Source of the DNA: Magnetospirillum sp. 15-1
Lineage (GTDB): Bacteria; Pseudomonadota; Alphaproteobacteria; Rhodospirillales; Magnetospirillaceae
Assembly: GCF_900184795.1 (NCBI RefSeq)
Contig: NZ_FXXN01000026.1
Location: 518,284 to 582,283 of the forward strand
Reading direction: 5' to 3'
DNA length: 64,000 bases
Shown one piece after another: positions 45,216 to 54,435 of this stretch. A program made the translations under genes and the position numbers. Numbering within the stretch: position 1 is the first letter of the stretch; each line of letters opens with the position of its first letter. The notes under the pieces were generated by a model. The model was not told where the DNA came from. It saw nothing but the letters and a program-made list of their open reading frames with translations, and searched no databases.

Positions 45216-45329
45216 ATTATTCCAGCATCGCATTTTTTGCCGGGCCGACCGTTGTTTCGTAGGGGATGGTCGCCCGGCGATCATGGGCGTATCATGGGCG
45301 TTAGGTAGGTATTCCGCAGGGAGGCTGCC

Positions 45330-46043
45330 ATGACGACCAATATCCTCTCCGTAATCTCCGCGATGGCCGAGGTGGCGACCGTTCCCCGTCAGGGAGAACA
45401 CCTCCGACCCCGCCAGCCGGTCATCACCATGTCACGCGACTTCGGTTCGGGCGGCGACATCATCGCCACCCGGCTGTGTCAGCGCCTGAAACTGCCCCTT
45501 TATGACGAGGATCTGCTGCGCGAGGTGGCAAGCCGCCTCAACGACGATCCGGCCATCGTCCAACTGCTGGACGAGGGCTTCGGCCGGGCCAAGGATATGT
45601 GGCTCTATCGCCTGTTCTCGGGCAAGGACATCAGCCCCGACGCCTATCGCGACACCCTGATCAAGGTGGTGATGAGCCTGGGCCGCCTGGGCGGCATCAT
45701 CGTCGGCCGCGGCGCCCATGTCATCCTGGCGGGCGAATGCGCGTTGCGCGTCCGCATCGCCGGCACTCCCGAAGTCTGCGCCAAGCGCATGGCGGCCAGC
45801 GGCAACGGCAACGAGGCCGATCTGCTGGCCAAGGCCCGGGACCTCAATCATCGTCGCGGCAAGTTCGTGTGGGAAGCGTTCGGCTCACGCCTGTCCGACG
45901 CCAGCCAGTTCGACCTGACCATCAACACCGACCGCATGGATGATTTCGAGGACGTGGTGGAGACCATCATCGTCATGGCCGAAGCCATCCACTCCGGCCG
46001 CGTGCTGCGCGGTGACCTGGTCGGCGCCAGCGCCCACGCCTGA
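45330..46043 (+). CDS. cytidylate-kinase-like P-loop protein
   Basis: A 237-residue protein of the cytidylate kinase-like family (Cytidylate_kin2): MSRDFGSGGDIIATRLCQRL is a P-loop variant (FGSGG), followed by LYDEDLLREVA, GGIIVGRGAHVIL and RVRIAGTP. NMP-kinase fold; free-standing members are of unclear substrate and differ from Cmk. The ATG at 45330 follows agggaggctgcc. N-terminal residues 1-28 are an extension before the kinase fold. Confidence 0.8.
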   Translation: MTTNILSVISAMAEVATVPRQGEHLRPRQPVITMSRDFGSGGDIIATRLCQRLKLPLYDEDLLREVASRLNDDPAIVQLLDEGFGRAKDMWLYRLFSGKDISPDAYRDTLIKVVMSLGRLGGIIVGRGAHVILAGECALRVRIAGTPEVCAKRMAASGNGNEADLLAKARDLNHRRGKFVWEAFGSRLSDASQFDLTINTDRMDDFEDVVETIIVMAEAIHSGRVLRGDLVGASAHA

Positions 46044-46088
46044 TCCAATACCCCGATGATCCCGGCCCCAGGCAGGAATCGTCGGGGT

Positions 46089-46129
46089 CCTGGTTCGCGA
46101 GAGGAGTTCCCCCTCCTCTCCCGACCAGG
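46089..46129. terminator. bidirectional terminator hairpin
   Basis: cctggt (46089-46094) pairs with accagg (46124-46129), and inside these gagaggag pairs with ctcctctc. It lies between convergent genes 91 bp apart, so it can stop transcription from both sides. Confidence 0.65.
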
Positions 46130-46134
46130 TGGCG

Positions 46135-46674
46135 TCAGCGGCCCGGCAACATCCGGTCCATGACATCATCCCTGAGGATGAAGCGGTGGCGTAGCGCCGC
46201 CGCCACGTGCCCGACCAGCACGGCCGCCAGAACCCAGCCCAGCACCTCGTGGCCGCCCTTGAAGATTTCCTTGAGGGCGTCGCTCTTGCCGACCAAGGTG
46301 GGCAGCACCAGACCGAATACCGAAACCTCGCGGCCGCCGCTCTGGCTCATCAGAACGCCGTCCACCGGAATCAGCACCATCAGCAAATAAAGGGCGAGGT
46401 GGCCGGCCGAGGCCATCAGGCGTTCCACGGCAGACATGGAGGCGGGCAATGGCGGCTGCGGCCGGGCCAGCCGCCAAGCCAGACGGGCCACCGCCAGGAC
46501 CAGCAGAACCACGCCGATGGCCTTGTGCAGGCCGATCACCTCGGAACGCACCGGCCCCTTGGGCAGGGCGTCGATCATGTGGCCGACCACCCACAGGGCC
46601 ATGATGGCGGCGGCCATCACCCAGTGAAGCGTCCGCGCCACGGCATCATAGCGCACCGGACCAGCGACAGTCAT
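46135..46674 (-). CDS. cytochrome b561 family protein
   Basis: A 179-residue four-TM di-haem protein of the bacterial YodB/CybB type. Candidate haem ligands are the His in TLHWVMA, GLHKAIG, SAGHLALY and GHEVLGW..LVGHVAAALRHRF. It moves electrons between quinol and a periplasmic acceptor, for example in superoxide oxidation. The ATG at 46674 gives the usual N-terminus (MTVAGPVRYDAVART). It is divergent from the SPOR lipoprotein. Confidence 0.9.
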   Translation of the reverse strand: MTVAGPVRYDAVARTLHWVMAAAIMALWVVGHMIDALPKGPVRSEVIGLHKAIGVVLLVLAVARLAWRLARPQPPLPASMSAVERLMASAGHLALYLLMVLIPVDGVLMSQSGGREVSVFGLVLPTLVGKSDALKEIFKGGHEVLGWVLAAVLVGHVAAALRHRFILRDDVMDRMLPGR

Positions 46675-46787
46675 GGCAGTCCCCCAACTCAATGAATGGT
46701 CGGACCAGCTTAGCATCCCGCGGCGGAGGTTGACATTGCCGACCGAGCGCATACCCTTCATGCGAGGAGTTTCGGGGGTTGCTGCCA

Positions 46788-47792
46788 ATGGCGCGTCGCG
46801 CTTTGCATCTGGGTTCGGTCGCGGCACTTCTGGCGGCCTCGTTGGGTCTGGCCGGATGCGGCGGCGGCGGCCGCATCGTCGGATTTCCGCCGCCCGCCGG
46901 GTCCTGGCCGTCACCCCAGCAGGAGACGGTCCCCGAGGCTGTCCGCTACCCCGAAGTCCGCCTCGATGTGCCCTCCGTCATCGCCGCCGACCCCGAGGCC
47001 CAGCGTTTCTTGTTGCTGCGCCAGTTGGTCGAGGCCGGTCTGGTCACCCCGGAGGAGGCCGGAACCCGGCGCAACGCCAATATGGGCGCGCTGCTGCCCT
47101 ATTCCGCACCGCCGCCGGCCGCCGGGCTGGGCCGTCCGGTCGCCCTGCGCGACATCGCCGACCGTTTGTCCCGCCTGTCGGTACCCGCCGCCGGTATGCC
47201 CCCCTCGGTCCGTCAGGCCGAGCGCGACTTCCTGATGGATTCCCTGCTGCCCGCCGAGCCCGCCCTGCGCACGCCGCCCGCCCGGCTCGACCCCACCGCC
47301 CTGGCCACCGGCCGGCGGCGCGTCGATGATCTGGCCCGCCTCGGTCTGGTGGAGCATGACGAGCATCAGCGGGAAATGGCCGCCATCATCGCCGCCGAAC
47401 GGACCCTGGCCAACACGCCGCCACCGCCCCCTCCGCCGCCGCCCAAGAAGAAGCCGGTGAAGAAAAAGCCCGCCATTCCCGATGGCGGCGTTCCCGGCGC
47501 CACCAAGCCCGGCGATATTCCCGGCGGCACGCAGCCGTTCAACCCCAAGGGAACCCTGGGGCTGCACCTGCTCTCCATGGCCTCGCCCACCATGACCGAC
47601 AAGGCGGTGGAGGCCCTGAAGAAGGAATATCCGGAACTGGCGCCCCTGGAGTTCAAGGCGGTCAAGACCGACATCCCGGACCTGGGCACAACCTACCGCC
47701 TGATGGCCGGGCCGCTGTCGGGTGCCGACGCCGAAACCCTGTGCCGGGCCCTGCGCGGCAAGGGGCAGTCCTGCGCCATCGCTAATTTCTAG
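46788..47792 (+). CDS. SPOR-domain lipoprotein
   Basis: A 334-residue protein with a lipoprotein signal (LLAASLGLAGC at about residue 24) and a Gly-rich start to the mature chain. A central helical region follows (QRFLLLRQLVEAGLVTPEEA..RDIADRLSRL), then a Pro9-Lys-rich linker (PPPPPPPPPKKKPVKKK), and a C-terminal ~75-residue SPOR-like domain (GLHLLSMASPTMTDKAVEAL..YRLMAGPLSGADAETLC). SPOR domains bind denuded peptidoglycan at division sites. The ATG at 46788 is preferred over the TTG at 46779. Confidence 0.82.
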   Translation: MARRALHLGSVAALLAASLGLAGCGGGGRIVGFPPPAGSWPSPQQETVPEAVRYPEVRLDVPSVIAADPEAQRFLLLRQLVEAGLVTPEEAGTRRNANMGALLPYSAPPPAAGLGRPVALRDIADRLSRLSVPAAGMPPSVRQAERDFLMDSLLPAEPALRTPPARLDPTALATGRRRVDDLARLGLVEHDEHQREMAAIIAAERTLANTPPPPPPPPPKKKPVKKKPAIPDGGVPGATKPGDIPGGTQPFNPKGTLGLHLLSMASPTMTDKAVEALKKEYPELAPLEFKAVKTDIPDLGTTYRLMAGPLSGADAETLCRALRGKGQSCAIANF

Positions 47793-47896
47793 AGACGCTC
47801 CTGCCCCGATGCCGCGCATAGGTATAAACCCTTGCCCGGCAGCAGCCCCGAGATTATCCTCAGACATAGCGCCTATGTCGTTCGGGTTGGTTGATC

Positions 47897-50800
47897 ATGC
47901 TGTCCCAGCCACCTCCCATTGTTCCCCACCCTGCATCGATGGTGCCGGCCGGGAGGGATTCGGAGACGCGGCGTTTCACCCGACGGGTATTCCTGGCCGT
48001 CGTGATGCTCAACCTGCTGATCGCCGCCGCAGTCACCATGGTCATCGCCACGGCCCGGACGCAGACCCAGGAGCAGGCGAACGTGCTGGCCGAAAGCCTG
48101 TCCACGGTGCTGCGGACCAGCCTCGGCGGGACCATCGCCAAGATCGACCTGACCTTACTGGCGGTGGCCGACGAGATCGCCCGTCAGGAACGGGCCGGCG
48201 GCATCAATCCCGCCGAACTCGAAGAGGTTCTGCGCCGCCATGACGCCCGTCTGCCCGAGGCCCTTGGATTACGCGTGGTCGATGCGGCGGGCGTCATCCG
48301 CTACGGAGTGACGGGCATCAAGGTGGCCCAAGCCAGCATCGCCGACCGGCCGCAGTTCATCAGGATGCGCGACGACCCGAACGCCGGGTTGGTCGTCTCC
48401 GAGCCGGTTCTCGGTCGCGCCGCCCAGACCTGGATGATCACCCTGAGCCGCCGTCTCAACGCTCCGGACGGCTCTTTCGCCGGTGATGTCCATGTGGCGA
48501 TACCGCTCGACATGCTCACCAAAAGTTTTTCCAGCATCAATGTCGGGCCCCATGGCGGCATCAGTCTGTGGGGCGAGGGGCCGTCGATCCTGGCCCGTGT
48601 CCCCAACCTGGACAGCCCCGGCGGCGTGGTGGCCAAGGCGCCGGCTCCTTCGCCGCAATTGCGGGCACTCATCGAGTCGGGAACCGACAAGGCCGCCTAC
48701 CTCGCCCATTCCGGCATCGATAATCTGCCGCGCAGCCATTATCTCAACCGGCTGGGAGACCTGCCGCTGTGGGTGATCGTCGGGTTGGCCGAGGATGATT
48801 ACCTGGCCGACTGGAAGCAGCAGGCGGTGATCCTGGTGACGGTCGCCGCCGGGCTGTCGCTGCTCAGCGTGGCCATGGCCGGGTTGCTCCTGCGCGGCTG
48901 GCGCAACCGTCATACCGCCGCGTTGGCCCTCGAGGCGGCCCACGCCCAGGCCGAGGAAGCACGTCATCGCCTGGAACTGATCCTGGGCTCGGCCGGCGAC
49001 GGCATCTGCGGCGTCGGTCCCGACGGCCTCATCACCTTTATCAACCCGGCGGCCCGCCGCATGCTGGGATGGGGCGAGGACGAGGGAATCGGCCTCAACC
49101 TGCATGAAGAGGTCCACCATCACCGCGCCGACGGCAGCGAGTTCCCCGCCGTCGCCTGTCCGGTATGGCAGACCCTGCACGACGGCAACATCCGCCACGT
49201 GCCCCGCGATATTCACTGGCGGCGCGACGGCACCCCCCTTCAGGTGGAGTTCACCTCGGCGCCCATCATCCAGAATGGACAGGTGACCGGGGCGGTGACC
49301 CTGTTCCGCGACATCGCCCGGCGCGTCCGGGCCGAAGCCGACGCGGCCCGCAACCTGGCGGTCACCACCGCGCTGGGCGGCATTCTCCGCCATTCCCTGG
49401 AAGACCGGCCACTGCAAGATATCCTGCACGATTCCCTGGTCGAGATTCTCAGCCTGCCGTGGCTCAATCTCGAGGAGAAGGGCAGCATCTTCCTGACCGA
49501 GCCCGGCGGCGAGACGCTGCGGCTGGTCGCCGAGCACAATATGGCGCCGGCCATCGTCCGCAGATGCACGATGGTCGAGGTCGGCCATTGTCTGTGCGGT
49601 ATTGCCGCCCAGCAGCGCAAGGTGATCTTCGCCAGCCATGTGGACAAGCGTCACCAGGTCCGGGTCGCCGACATGCACGACCACGGCCATTACTGCGTCC
49701 CGGTCATGGACGGCCCCGACCTGTTGGGCGTGCTCAACACCTATGTGGGCCACGGCCACCAATGGGCGAAGGAAGAGGAGCACTTCCTGAAGATGGTCGC
49801 CGACACCTTGGCGGGCATCATCCGGCGCAAGCAGATCGAACAGACGCTGCGCGACAGCGAGGAACTGTCCAAGACCCTGCTCAACGCCACCATCGACGGC
49901 GCCATGCTGCTGGACCCCGAGGGTCTTATCCTGGCGGCCAACGAGGCGCTCGCCGCCCGCTTCGGCCGCCCCCCCGGCCAGATGGTGGGCAGCAATTTCT
50001 TCGATTGGCTCCCCCCTAAGGTGGCCGAAGGCCGGCGCGCCCACCTGAATCAGGTCCTGGCGGAAAAAGTGCCTCTGCACGTCCATGACGAGCGCGATGG
50101 CGCCGTGTTCGATAACCGCATCTACCCGGTGAGCGATACGGACGGGGGAATCAGCCGCATCGCCGTCTTCTCCCGCGACATCACCTTGCAGAGCAACGCG
50201 CAGAAGACGGTGGAGAAGGCCCTGGCCGACCTCGCCCGCTCCAACGCCGAACTGGAGCAGTTCGCCTATGTGGCCTCCCACGATCTGCGGGAGCCGCTCC
50301 GGGCCATCACCGGGCATTTGCAACTGCTCCAGCGGCGGCTGAAGGACAGTCTGGACGAGTACACCGCCGAATCGCTCCATTTCGCCGTCGACGGTGCCAA
50401 GCGCATGGATGCCCTGATCCGCGACCTGCTGGACTATTCGCGCATCGGCCACGCCGACCGCGAGATGGCCGACCTGGACCTGGGCGAGGTGGTGGCCGAC
50501 GCCCTGGCCAACCTCTCCGCCACCATCGCCGAAAGCGGCGCCACGGTGACCACCCGTACCGCCATGCCCCACGCCCACGGCAACCGCATGGAGTTGCTCC
50601 GGCTGTTCCAGAACCTGATCGGCAACGCCCTGAAGTACCGGGCTCCCGACCGGGCTCCGGTGGTGGAACTGAGCGCGACGCGCCACGCCAATACCTGGGA
50701 TATCGCCATTCACGACAACGGCATCGGCATCGAGCCCGAATACTTCGAGCGCATCTTCATGATCTTCCAGCGCCTGCACGGCCGGGAGCAGTATGAGGGT

Positions 50801-50923
50801 ACCGGCATCGGACTGGCCGTCTGCCGCAAGATCGCCGACCGCCACGGCGGCAGCATCCGGGTGGCCTCCACCCCCGGCGAGGGCAGCACCTTCACCATCA
50901 CGCTGCCCGCCATCGAGGAATAG
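47897..50923 (+). CDS. large membrane sensor histidine kinase (Cache-PAS-GAF-PAS-HisKA), orphan
   Basis: A 1008-residue kinase. TM1 (VFLAVVMLNLLIAAAVTMVI), a periplasmic Cache-like domain, TM2 (VILVTVAAGLSLLSVAMAGLLL), PAS (about 350-470), GAF (about 490-640; FLTEPGGETLRLVAEHNM..GHCLCGIAAQQ), PAS (650-780), HisKA with His at about 795 (VASHDLREPLR), and HATPase_c (NLIGNALKYRA, GTGIGLAVCRKIA). The last ~250 residues are close to those of the kinase at 10634, so they share ancestry. No response regulator is adjacent. The stop codon is part of a palindromic repeat. Confidence 0.93.
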   Translation: MLSQPPPIVPHPASMVPAGRDSETRRFTRRVFLAVVMLNLLIAAAVTMVIATARTQTQEQANVLAESLSTVLRTSLGGTIAKIDLTLLAVADEIARQERAGGINPAELEEVLRRHDARLPEALGLRVVDAAGVIRYGVTGIKVAQASIADRPQFIRMRDDPNAGLVVSEPVLGRAAQTWMITLSRRLNAPDGSFAGDVHVAIPLDMLTKSFSSINVGPHGGISLWGEGPSILARVPNLDSPGGVVAKAPAPSPQLRALIESGTDKAAYLAHSGIDNLPRSHYLNRLGDLPLWVIVGLAEDDYLADWKQQAVILVTVAAGLSLLSVAMAGLLLRGWRNRHTAALALEAAHAQAEEARHRLELILGSAGDGICGVGPDGLITFINPAARRMLGWGEDEGIGLNLHEEVHHHRADGSEFPAVACPVWQTLHDGNIRHVPRDIHWRRDGTPLQVEFTSAPIIQNGQVTGAVTLFRDIARRVRAEADAARNLAVTTALGGILRHSLEDRPLQDILHDSLVEILSLPWLNLEEKGSIFLTEPGGETLRLVAEHNMAPAIVRRCTMVEVGHCLCGIAAQQRKVIFASHVDKRHQVRVADMHDHGHYCVPVMDGPDLLGVLNTYVGHGHQWAKEEEHFLKMVADTLAGIIRRKQIEQTLRDSEELSKTLLNATIDGAMLLDPEGLILAANEALAARFGRPPGQMVGSNFFDWLPPKVAEGRRAHLNQVLAEKVPLHVHDERDGAVFDNRIYPVSDTDGGISRIAVFSRDITLQSNAQKTVEKALADLARSNAELEQFAYVASHDLREPLRAITGHLQLLQRRLKDSLDEYTAESLHFAVDGAKRMDALIRDLLDYSRIGHADREMADLDLGEVVADALANLSATIAESGATVTTRTAMPHAHGNRMELLRLFQNLIGNALKYRAPDRAPVVELSATRHANTWDIAIHDNGIGIEPEYFERIFMIFQRLHGREQYEGTGIGLAVCRKIADRHGGSIRVASTPGEGSTFTITLPAIEE

Positions 50924-51060
50924 AGCGGCGTGCCTTAAATATGAGGTGGGCCGCTCCAGCGCCCGCTGAGGGCGCGCCCAAGGGTGCGGATGCGCCCACC
51001 CGGCGAGGGAAATGATAAAGCCTATGGCGGGATGTACATTTTGGGCATCACGCCATAGAT
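50921..51060. repeat. palindromic intergenic repeat, copy B
   Basis: It starts at the kinase TAG stop with the hairpin tagagcggcgtgcct..aggtgggccgctcca (50921-50958), followed by a core (50965-51022) like that of copy A at 45120, and a last hairpin ctatggcg/cgccatag (51023-51059). No gene is seen. Confidence 0.7.
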
Positions 51061-51083
51061 ACGGGCAGAGACCCGGCCCCACG

Positions 51084-51113
51084 AAAAAAGGCGGCCCCCG
51101 CAGGGGCCGCCTT
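51084..51113 (-). terminator. rho-independent terminator of phaC
   Basis: On the minus strand an 11-bp GC-rich stem (aaggcggcccc and its complement around a 4-nt loop) is followed by TTTTTT. It lies 33 bp past the phaC stop. Confidence 0.9.
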
Positions 51114-51145
51114 GATTGATCGACCGACCGGTCAGGTCTGAACCG

Positions 51146-52942
51146 TCAAACCGCCTTGACCCGGACATAGGAACCGGGAGCGGCCTCGATGGCCTTGAGC
51201 TTGCCGGAGCCGGGCACGCGGGCCGGCACCTGCTTGCCCGCGAACTTCTCCACCCACTTCTGCCAATCGGTCCACCACGAACCCTCGACCTGGGTGGCGC
51301 CGGCCAGCCAGACCTCGGGGTTCTTGGGCTTCTTGGTGTTGGTCCAATAGCAGTACTTGTTGGCGGCGGGCGGGTTGACCACGCCGGCGATGTGGCCCGA
51401 GGCCGACAGCACGAACTTGATCGGTCCCGACACATGCTGAGTCAGGGCGTAGGTGCTCTGCCACGGCGCGATATGATCCTCGCGGGTCGACAGCATGTAG
51501 AGCGGGGTCTTGATATTGCCCAGATCGATCTTGACGCCGTTCAGCTCGATGCCGCCCGGCTCGATCAGCCTGTTCTCCTGGTACATCTTGCGCAGATAGA
51601 AACTGTGCATGGCCGCCGGCATGCGGGTCGAGTCCGAGTTCCAGTACAGAAGGTCGAACGGGAACGGGTCCTTGCCCAGCAGGTAGTTGTTGACCACGAA
51701 CGACCAGATCAGATCGTTGGCGCGCATCATGTTGAAGGTGGTCGCCATGTCGCGGCCGTCGAGGTAGCCCGCCTGGTTCATGCGGGTCTCCAGGGCCGAG
51801 AGCTGCTCCTCGTCGATGAACACCCCCAGTTCGCCGGGGTCCTTGAAGTCGGTCATGGTGGTGAAGAAGGTGGCCGACGCGATGCGGTCGTCGCCCTTGG
51901 CGGCCAGATAGGCCAGGGTGCAGGCCAGCAGCGTACCGCCCAGGCAATAGCCGGCGGCGTTGATCTGCCGGGAGCCGGTGGCCTTCTCGATGGCGTCCAT
52001 GGCGGCCAGCGGGCCTTCCAGCATGTAGTCGCCGAATCCCTTATGGGCCAGCTTCTCGTCCGGATTGACCCAGGAAATGACGAACACGGTGTGGCCCTGG
52101 TCCACGGCCCACTTGATCAGCGAATTCTTGGGGCGCAGGTCCAGGATGTAGAACTTGTTGATCCACGGCGGCAGGATCAGCAGCGGCTTCTCGAAGGCCT
52201 GCGGCGTGGTCGGGTCGTACTGGATCAGCTGCATCAGATCGGTCTGGAAGACGATCTTGCCCGGGGTGACGGCAATGTTCTCGCCCACCTTGAAGGCGTC
52301 GTAATCGGTCATCTTGATGGCCAGGTTGCCCTTGCCGCGCTCAAGATCATCCAGCAGGTTGTTCAGGCCCTTCAGCAGGTTTTCGCCCCGGGTCTCCACC
52401 GTGGCGCGCAGCACCTCGGGATTGGTCAGGACGAAGTTGCTGGGCGCCATGGCGTCCACGAACTGGCGGGTATAGAAGTCCACCTTCTTGGCGGTGTGGT
52501 CGTCCAGGCCCTCGACGTTCTTCACCACGCCCTGCATCCAGCGGGCGGACAGCAGGTAGGACTGCTTGATGAAGTCGAAGATCTCGTTTTCCTGCCACAT
52601 CTCGTCCTTGAAGCGGCGATCACCCGAATCGGGAGAGACCACCGGCTGGGTCTCCTCCCCCAGCATGCGCCGGGCGGTGTTCTGCCACAGGGACATATAG
52701 TCCTGCCACAGGTTGAGATTGGCCTCGACCAGCTTGGCGGGGTCGCTCATCAGCTTGGCCGTCATCTCCATGAAGGCGTTGCCGATGTTCAGCGGGTCGG
52801 CCGTCGCCGCCGTGGGGTCCGCCGCCTGCCGGGTCAGGAAGTCGGTCACGATGCGCTGGGAGCGTTCGGCGATATTGGTCATCGCCTTGGAGAGTTCCGT
52901 CGCGTCGATCATTTTGGAATCGGTGCCCGTCTGCTCGGCCAT
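51146..52942 (-). CDS. phaC: class I poly(3-hydroxyalkanoate) synthase
   Basis: A 598-residue PHA synthase. The alpha/beta-hydrolase core has the lipase-like box GYCLGGT with the nucleophile Cys, Asp in STREDHIAPW and His in SASGHIAGVVN. N-terminal PhaC_N (residues 100-270) is present (NEIFDFIKQSYLLSARWMQG). It polymerises (R)-3-hydroxyacyl-CoA on storage granules. The length suggests a class I enzyme acting without PhaE or PhaR subunits. aaggggt precedes the ATG at 52942. It is monocistronic with its own terminator; phaA, phaB and phasin genes are not in the window. Confidence 0.97.
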   Translation of the reverse strand: MAEQTGTDSKMIDATELSKAMTNIAERSQRIVTDFLTRQAADPTAATADPLNIGNAFMEMTAKLMSDPAKLVEANLNLWQDYMSLWQNTARRMLGEETQPVVSPDSGDRRFKDEMWQENEIFDFIKQSYLLSARWMQGVVKNVEGLDDHTAKKVDFYTRQFVDAMAPSNFVLTNPEVLRATVETRGENLLKGLNNLLDDLERGKGNLAIKMTDYDAFKVGENIAVTPGKIVFQTDLMQLIQYDPTTPQAFEKPLLILPPWINKFYILDLRPKNSLIKWAVDQGHTVFVISWVNPDEKLAHKGFGDYMLEGPLAAMDAIEKATGSRQINAAGYCLGGTLLACTLAYLAAKGDDRIASATFFTTMTDFKDPGELGVFIDEEQLSALETRMNQAGYLDGRDMATTFNMMRANDLIWSFVVNNYLLGKDPFPFDLLYWNSDSTRMPAAMHSFYLRKMYQENRLIEPGGIELNGVKIDLGNIKTPLYMLSTREDHIAPWQSTYALTQHVSGPIKFVLSASGHIAGVVNPPAANKYCYWTNTKKPKNPEVWLAGATQVEGSWWTDWQKWVEKFAGKQVPARVPGSGKLKAIEAAPGSYVRVKAV

Positions 52943-53158
52943 ACAGCTACCCCTTATTACGGTGCATCCAGAGTGCAACCATACACGGCGAACGTTCCCT
53001 TGTCCCACCGTCCGGCGTCGAGGTGGGTGCACCGCCCATCTTTTCCGCCCGTTCCATAGGCCTATATACTTTCGAACCATGGCCTGATAAACGTGAACTT
53101 GCCGTAAAAATCGGTCCAAACAAAATAGTTTCTCGATAGCGGGGGCAGCAGTTCGTCC

Positions 53159-54304
53159 ATGTTCGATTGCATCGAGGCTTGGCGCCGTCGTCATGAGCGC
53201 CGCACGCTGGCCGTCGGCCGGAGCGTCGCCATCGCCGCTCTGATCGCCGGCTGTTCGTACGTTCCCGACGCCCTCAACCCCGTCGAGTGGTACAAGGGTG
53301 TCGCCGGCATGTTCGAAGGCGACGAGGCCCCCGTGGTGGCGGCACCCCGCCGGCCGGAAGGCTCGTTCCCCAACGTCAACGAGGCGGGCACCAGACCCTC
53401 CCCGTCGGGCAAGGGCCTGGCTGGCGACAGGGGCAACGCCAAGTACGCCGATTCGGTGCGGCGCGAACCCACCCCCACCAAGCAATTGGCCAAGAAGACG
53501 CAGCCCGCCCAGACCCAGGTGGCCGAAACGCCGGCTCCGGCCCCGACTCAGGTGGCCCAGGCGCCCGAGGCCCCCGATCCGTCCGGCAAGGGCTCCTATC
53601 AGCCGTCGCTCGACCGTCGCATGCAGACCGCCCGCGACGAAGGCCCCAGCGCTCCGCCCAGGACGGCTCCCGCCGGCCCGCCGGCCCGCGCCGAGATTCC
53701 CGAAGCCGTGCCGGCCCGCCGCGGCCTGCTGGCCGACCATTACCAGAGGCGTCTGGCCGAATCCGCCGTCGCCACCAACAAGGGCGATGCCTTCACCGGC
53801 GTTCCCGCCGCCCGCACCCAGGCCTCCTACAACCAGCCGGTGCAGACTTACGCCGTTCCCGCCCAGCCGCCCATGGGTATGAGCCGTTCGCCGGCTTTCG
53901 CCGCCGATACCGGCGAACGCGCCCCGCAGCTGGTGGCGCCCAAGGGCGTGCGCGGCGTCAAGGGCATGGTGGCCCCCAAGGGTCCCGCCGCCCAGTTCGA
54001 GGTGGCCTCGGTACAGTTCGGCCCCAGTGGCGGCCTGACCGCCGCCGATGGCGCCCAGTTGCGCGAGGTCGCGGCTCTGCAGCGCCAGACCGGCGGCGTG
54101 GTCCGCATCGTGGGCTATCCCTCGCCGGGCGCCGTCTCCTTCGCCGGCCAGGACGATGCCAGCATCGCCCTGGGCCGCGCCAAGGCGGTGGCCAAGTCGC
54201 TGACCAGCCTGGGCGTGCCCGCCAAGAAGATCATGGTGGCCGCCGACCCGATGGCTCCCTCGGCCTTCGACGACAGCGGCGCCAAGGTTTCCATCGAATA
54301 CTGA
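53159..54304 (+). CDS. lipoprotein with divergent OmpA-like C-terminus
   Basis: A 381-residue protein. Residues 1-32 look like a lipoprotein signal with lipobox LIAGC after an unusually long basic N-region. A long Pro/Ala/Gln-rich, probably disordered middle follows (repeats such as QVAETPAPAPTQVAQAP). The last ~100 residues resemble an OmpA-like peptidoglycan-binding fold (VQFGPSGGLTAADGAQLREV..VRIVGYPSPG..ALGRAKAVAKSLTSLGV) but the usual Asp/Arg binding residues are not clear. It is divergent from phaC and ends before a strong hairpin. Confidence 0.72.
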   Translation: MFDCIEAWRRRHERRTLAVGRSVAIAALIAGCSYVPDALNPVEWYKGVAGMFEGDEAPVVAAPRRPEGSFPNVNEAGTRPSPSGKGLAGDRGNAKYADSVRREPTPTKQLAKKTQPAQTQVAETPAPAPTQVAQAPEAPDPSGKGSYQPSLDRRMQTARDEGPSAPPRTAPAGPPARAEIPEAVPARRGLLADHYQRRLAESAVATNKGDAFTGVPAARTQASYNQPVQTYAVPAQPPMGMSRSPAFAADTGERAPQLVAPKGVRGVKGMVAPKGPAAQFEVASVQFGPSGGLTAADGAQLREVAALQRQTGGVVRIVGYPSPGAVSFAGQDDASIALGRAKAVAKSLTSLGVPAKKIMVAADPMAPSAFDDSGAKVSIEY

Positions 54305-54315
54305 TGGCCCGGCTG

Positions 54316-54358
54316 ATTTGAACGGAGTCCGGGCTTGCATGCCTGGGTCCGTTCAAAT
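54316..54358 (+). terminator. stem-loop after the OmpA-like lipoprotein gene
   Basis: atttgaacgga (54316-54326) pairs exactly with 54348-54358, with further partial pairing inside. It starts 12 bp past the stop codon. Confidence 0.7.
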
Positions 54359-54435
54359 AGCCATCGATTCTTGACCGCTGCGGCATTAGGGTCCCCTTTG
54401 CAAGGGGGGCCTTCGCAGCAGATTAGGTTCGGCCC

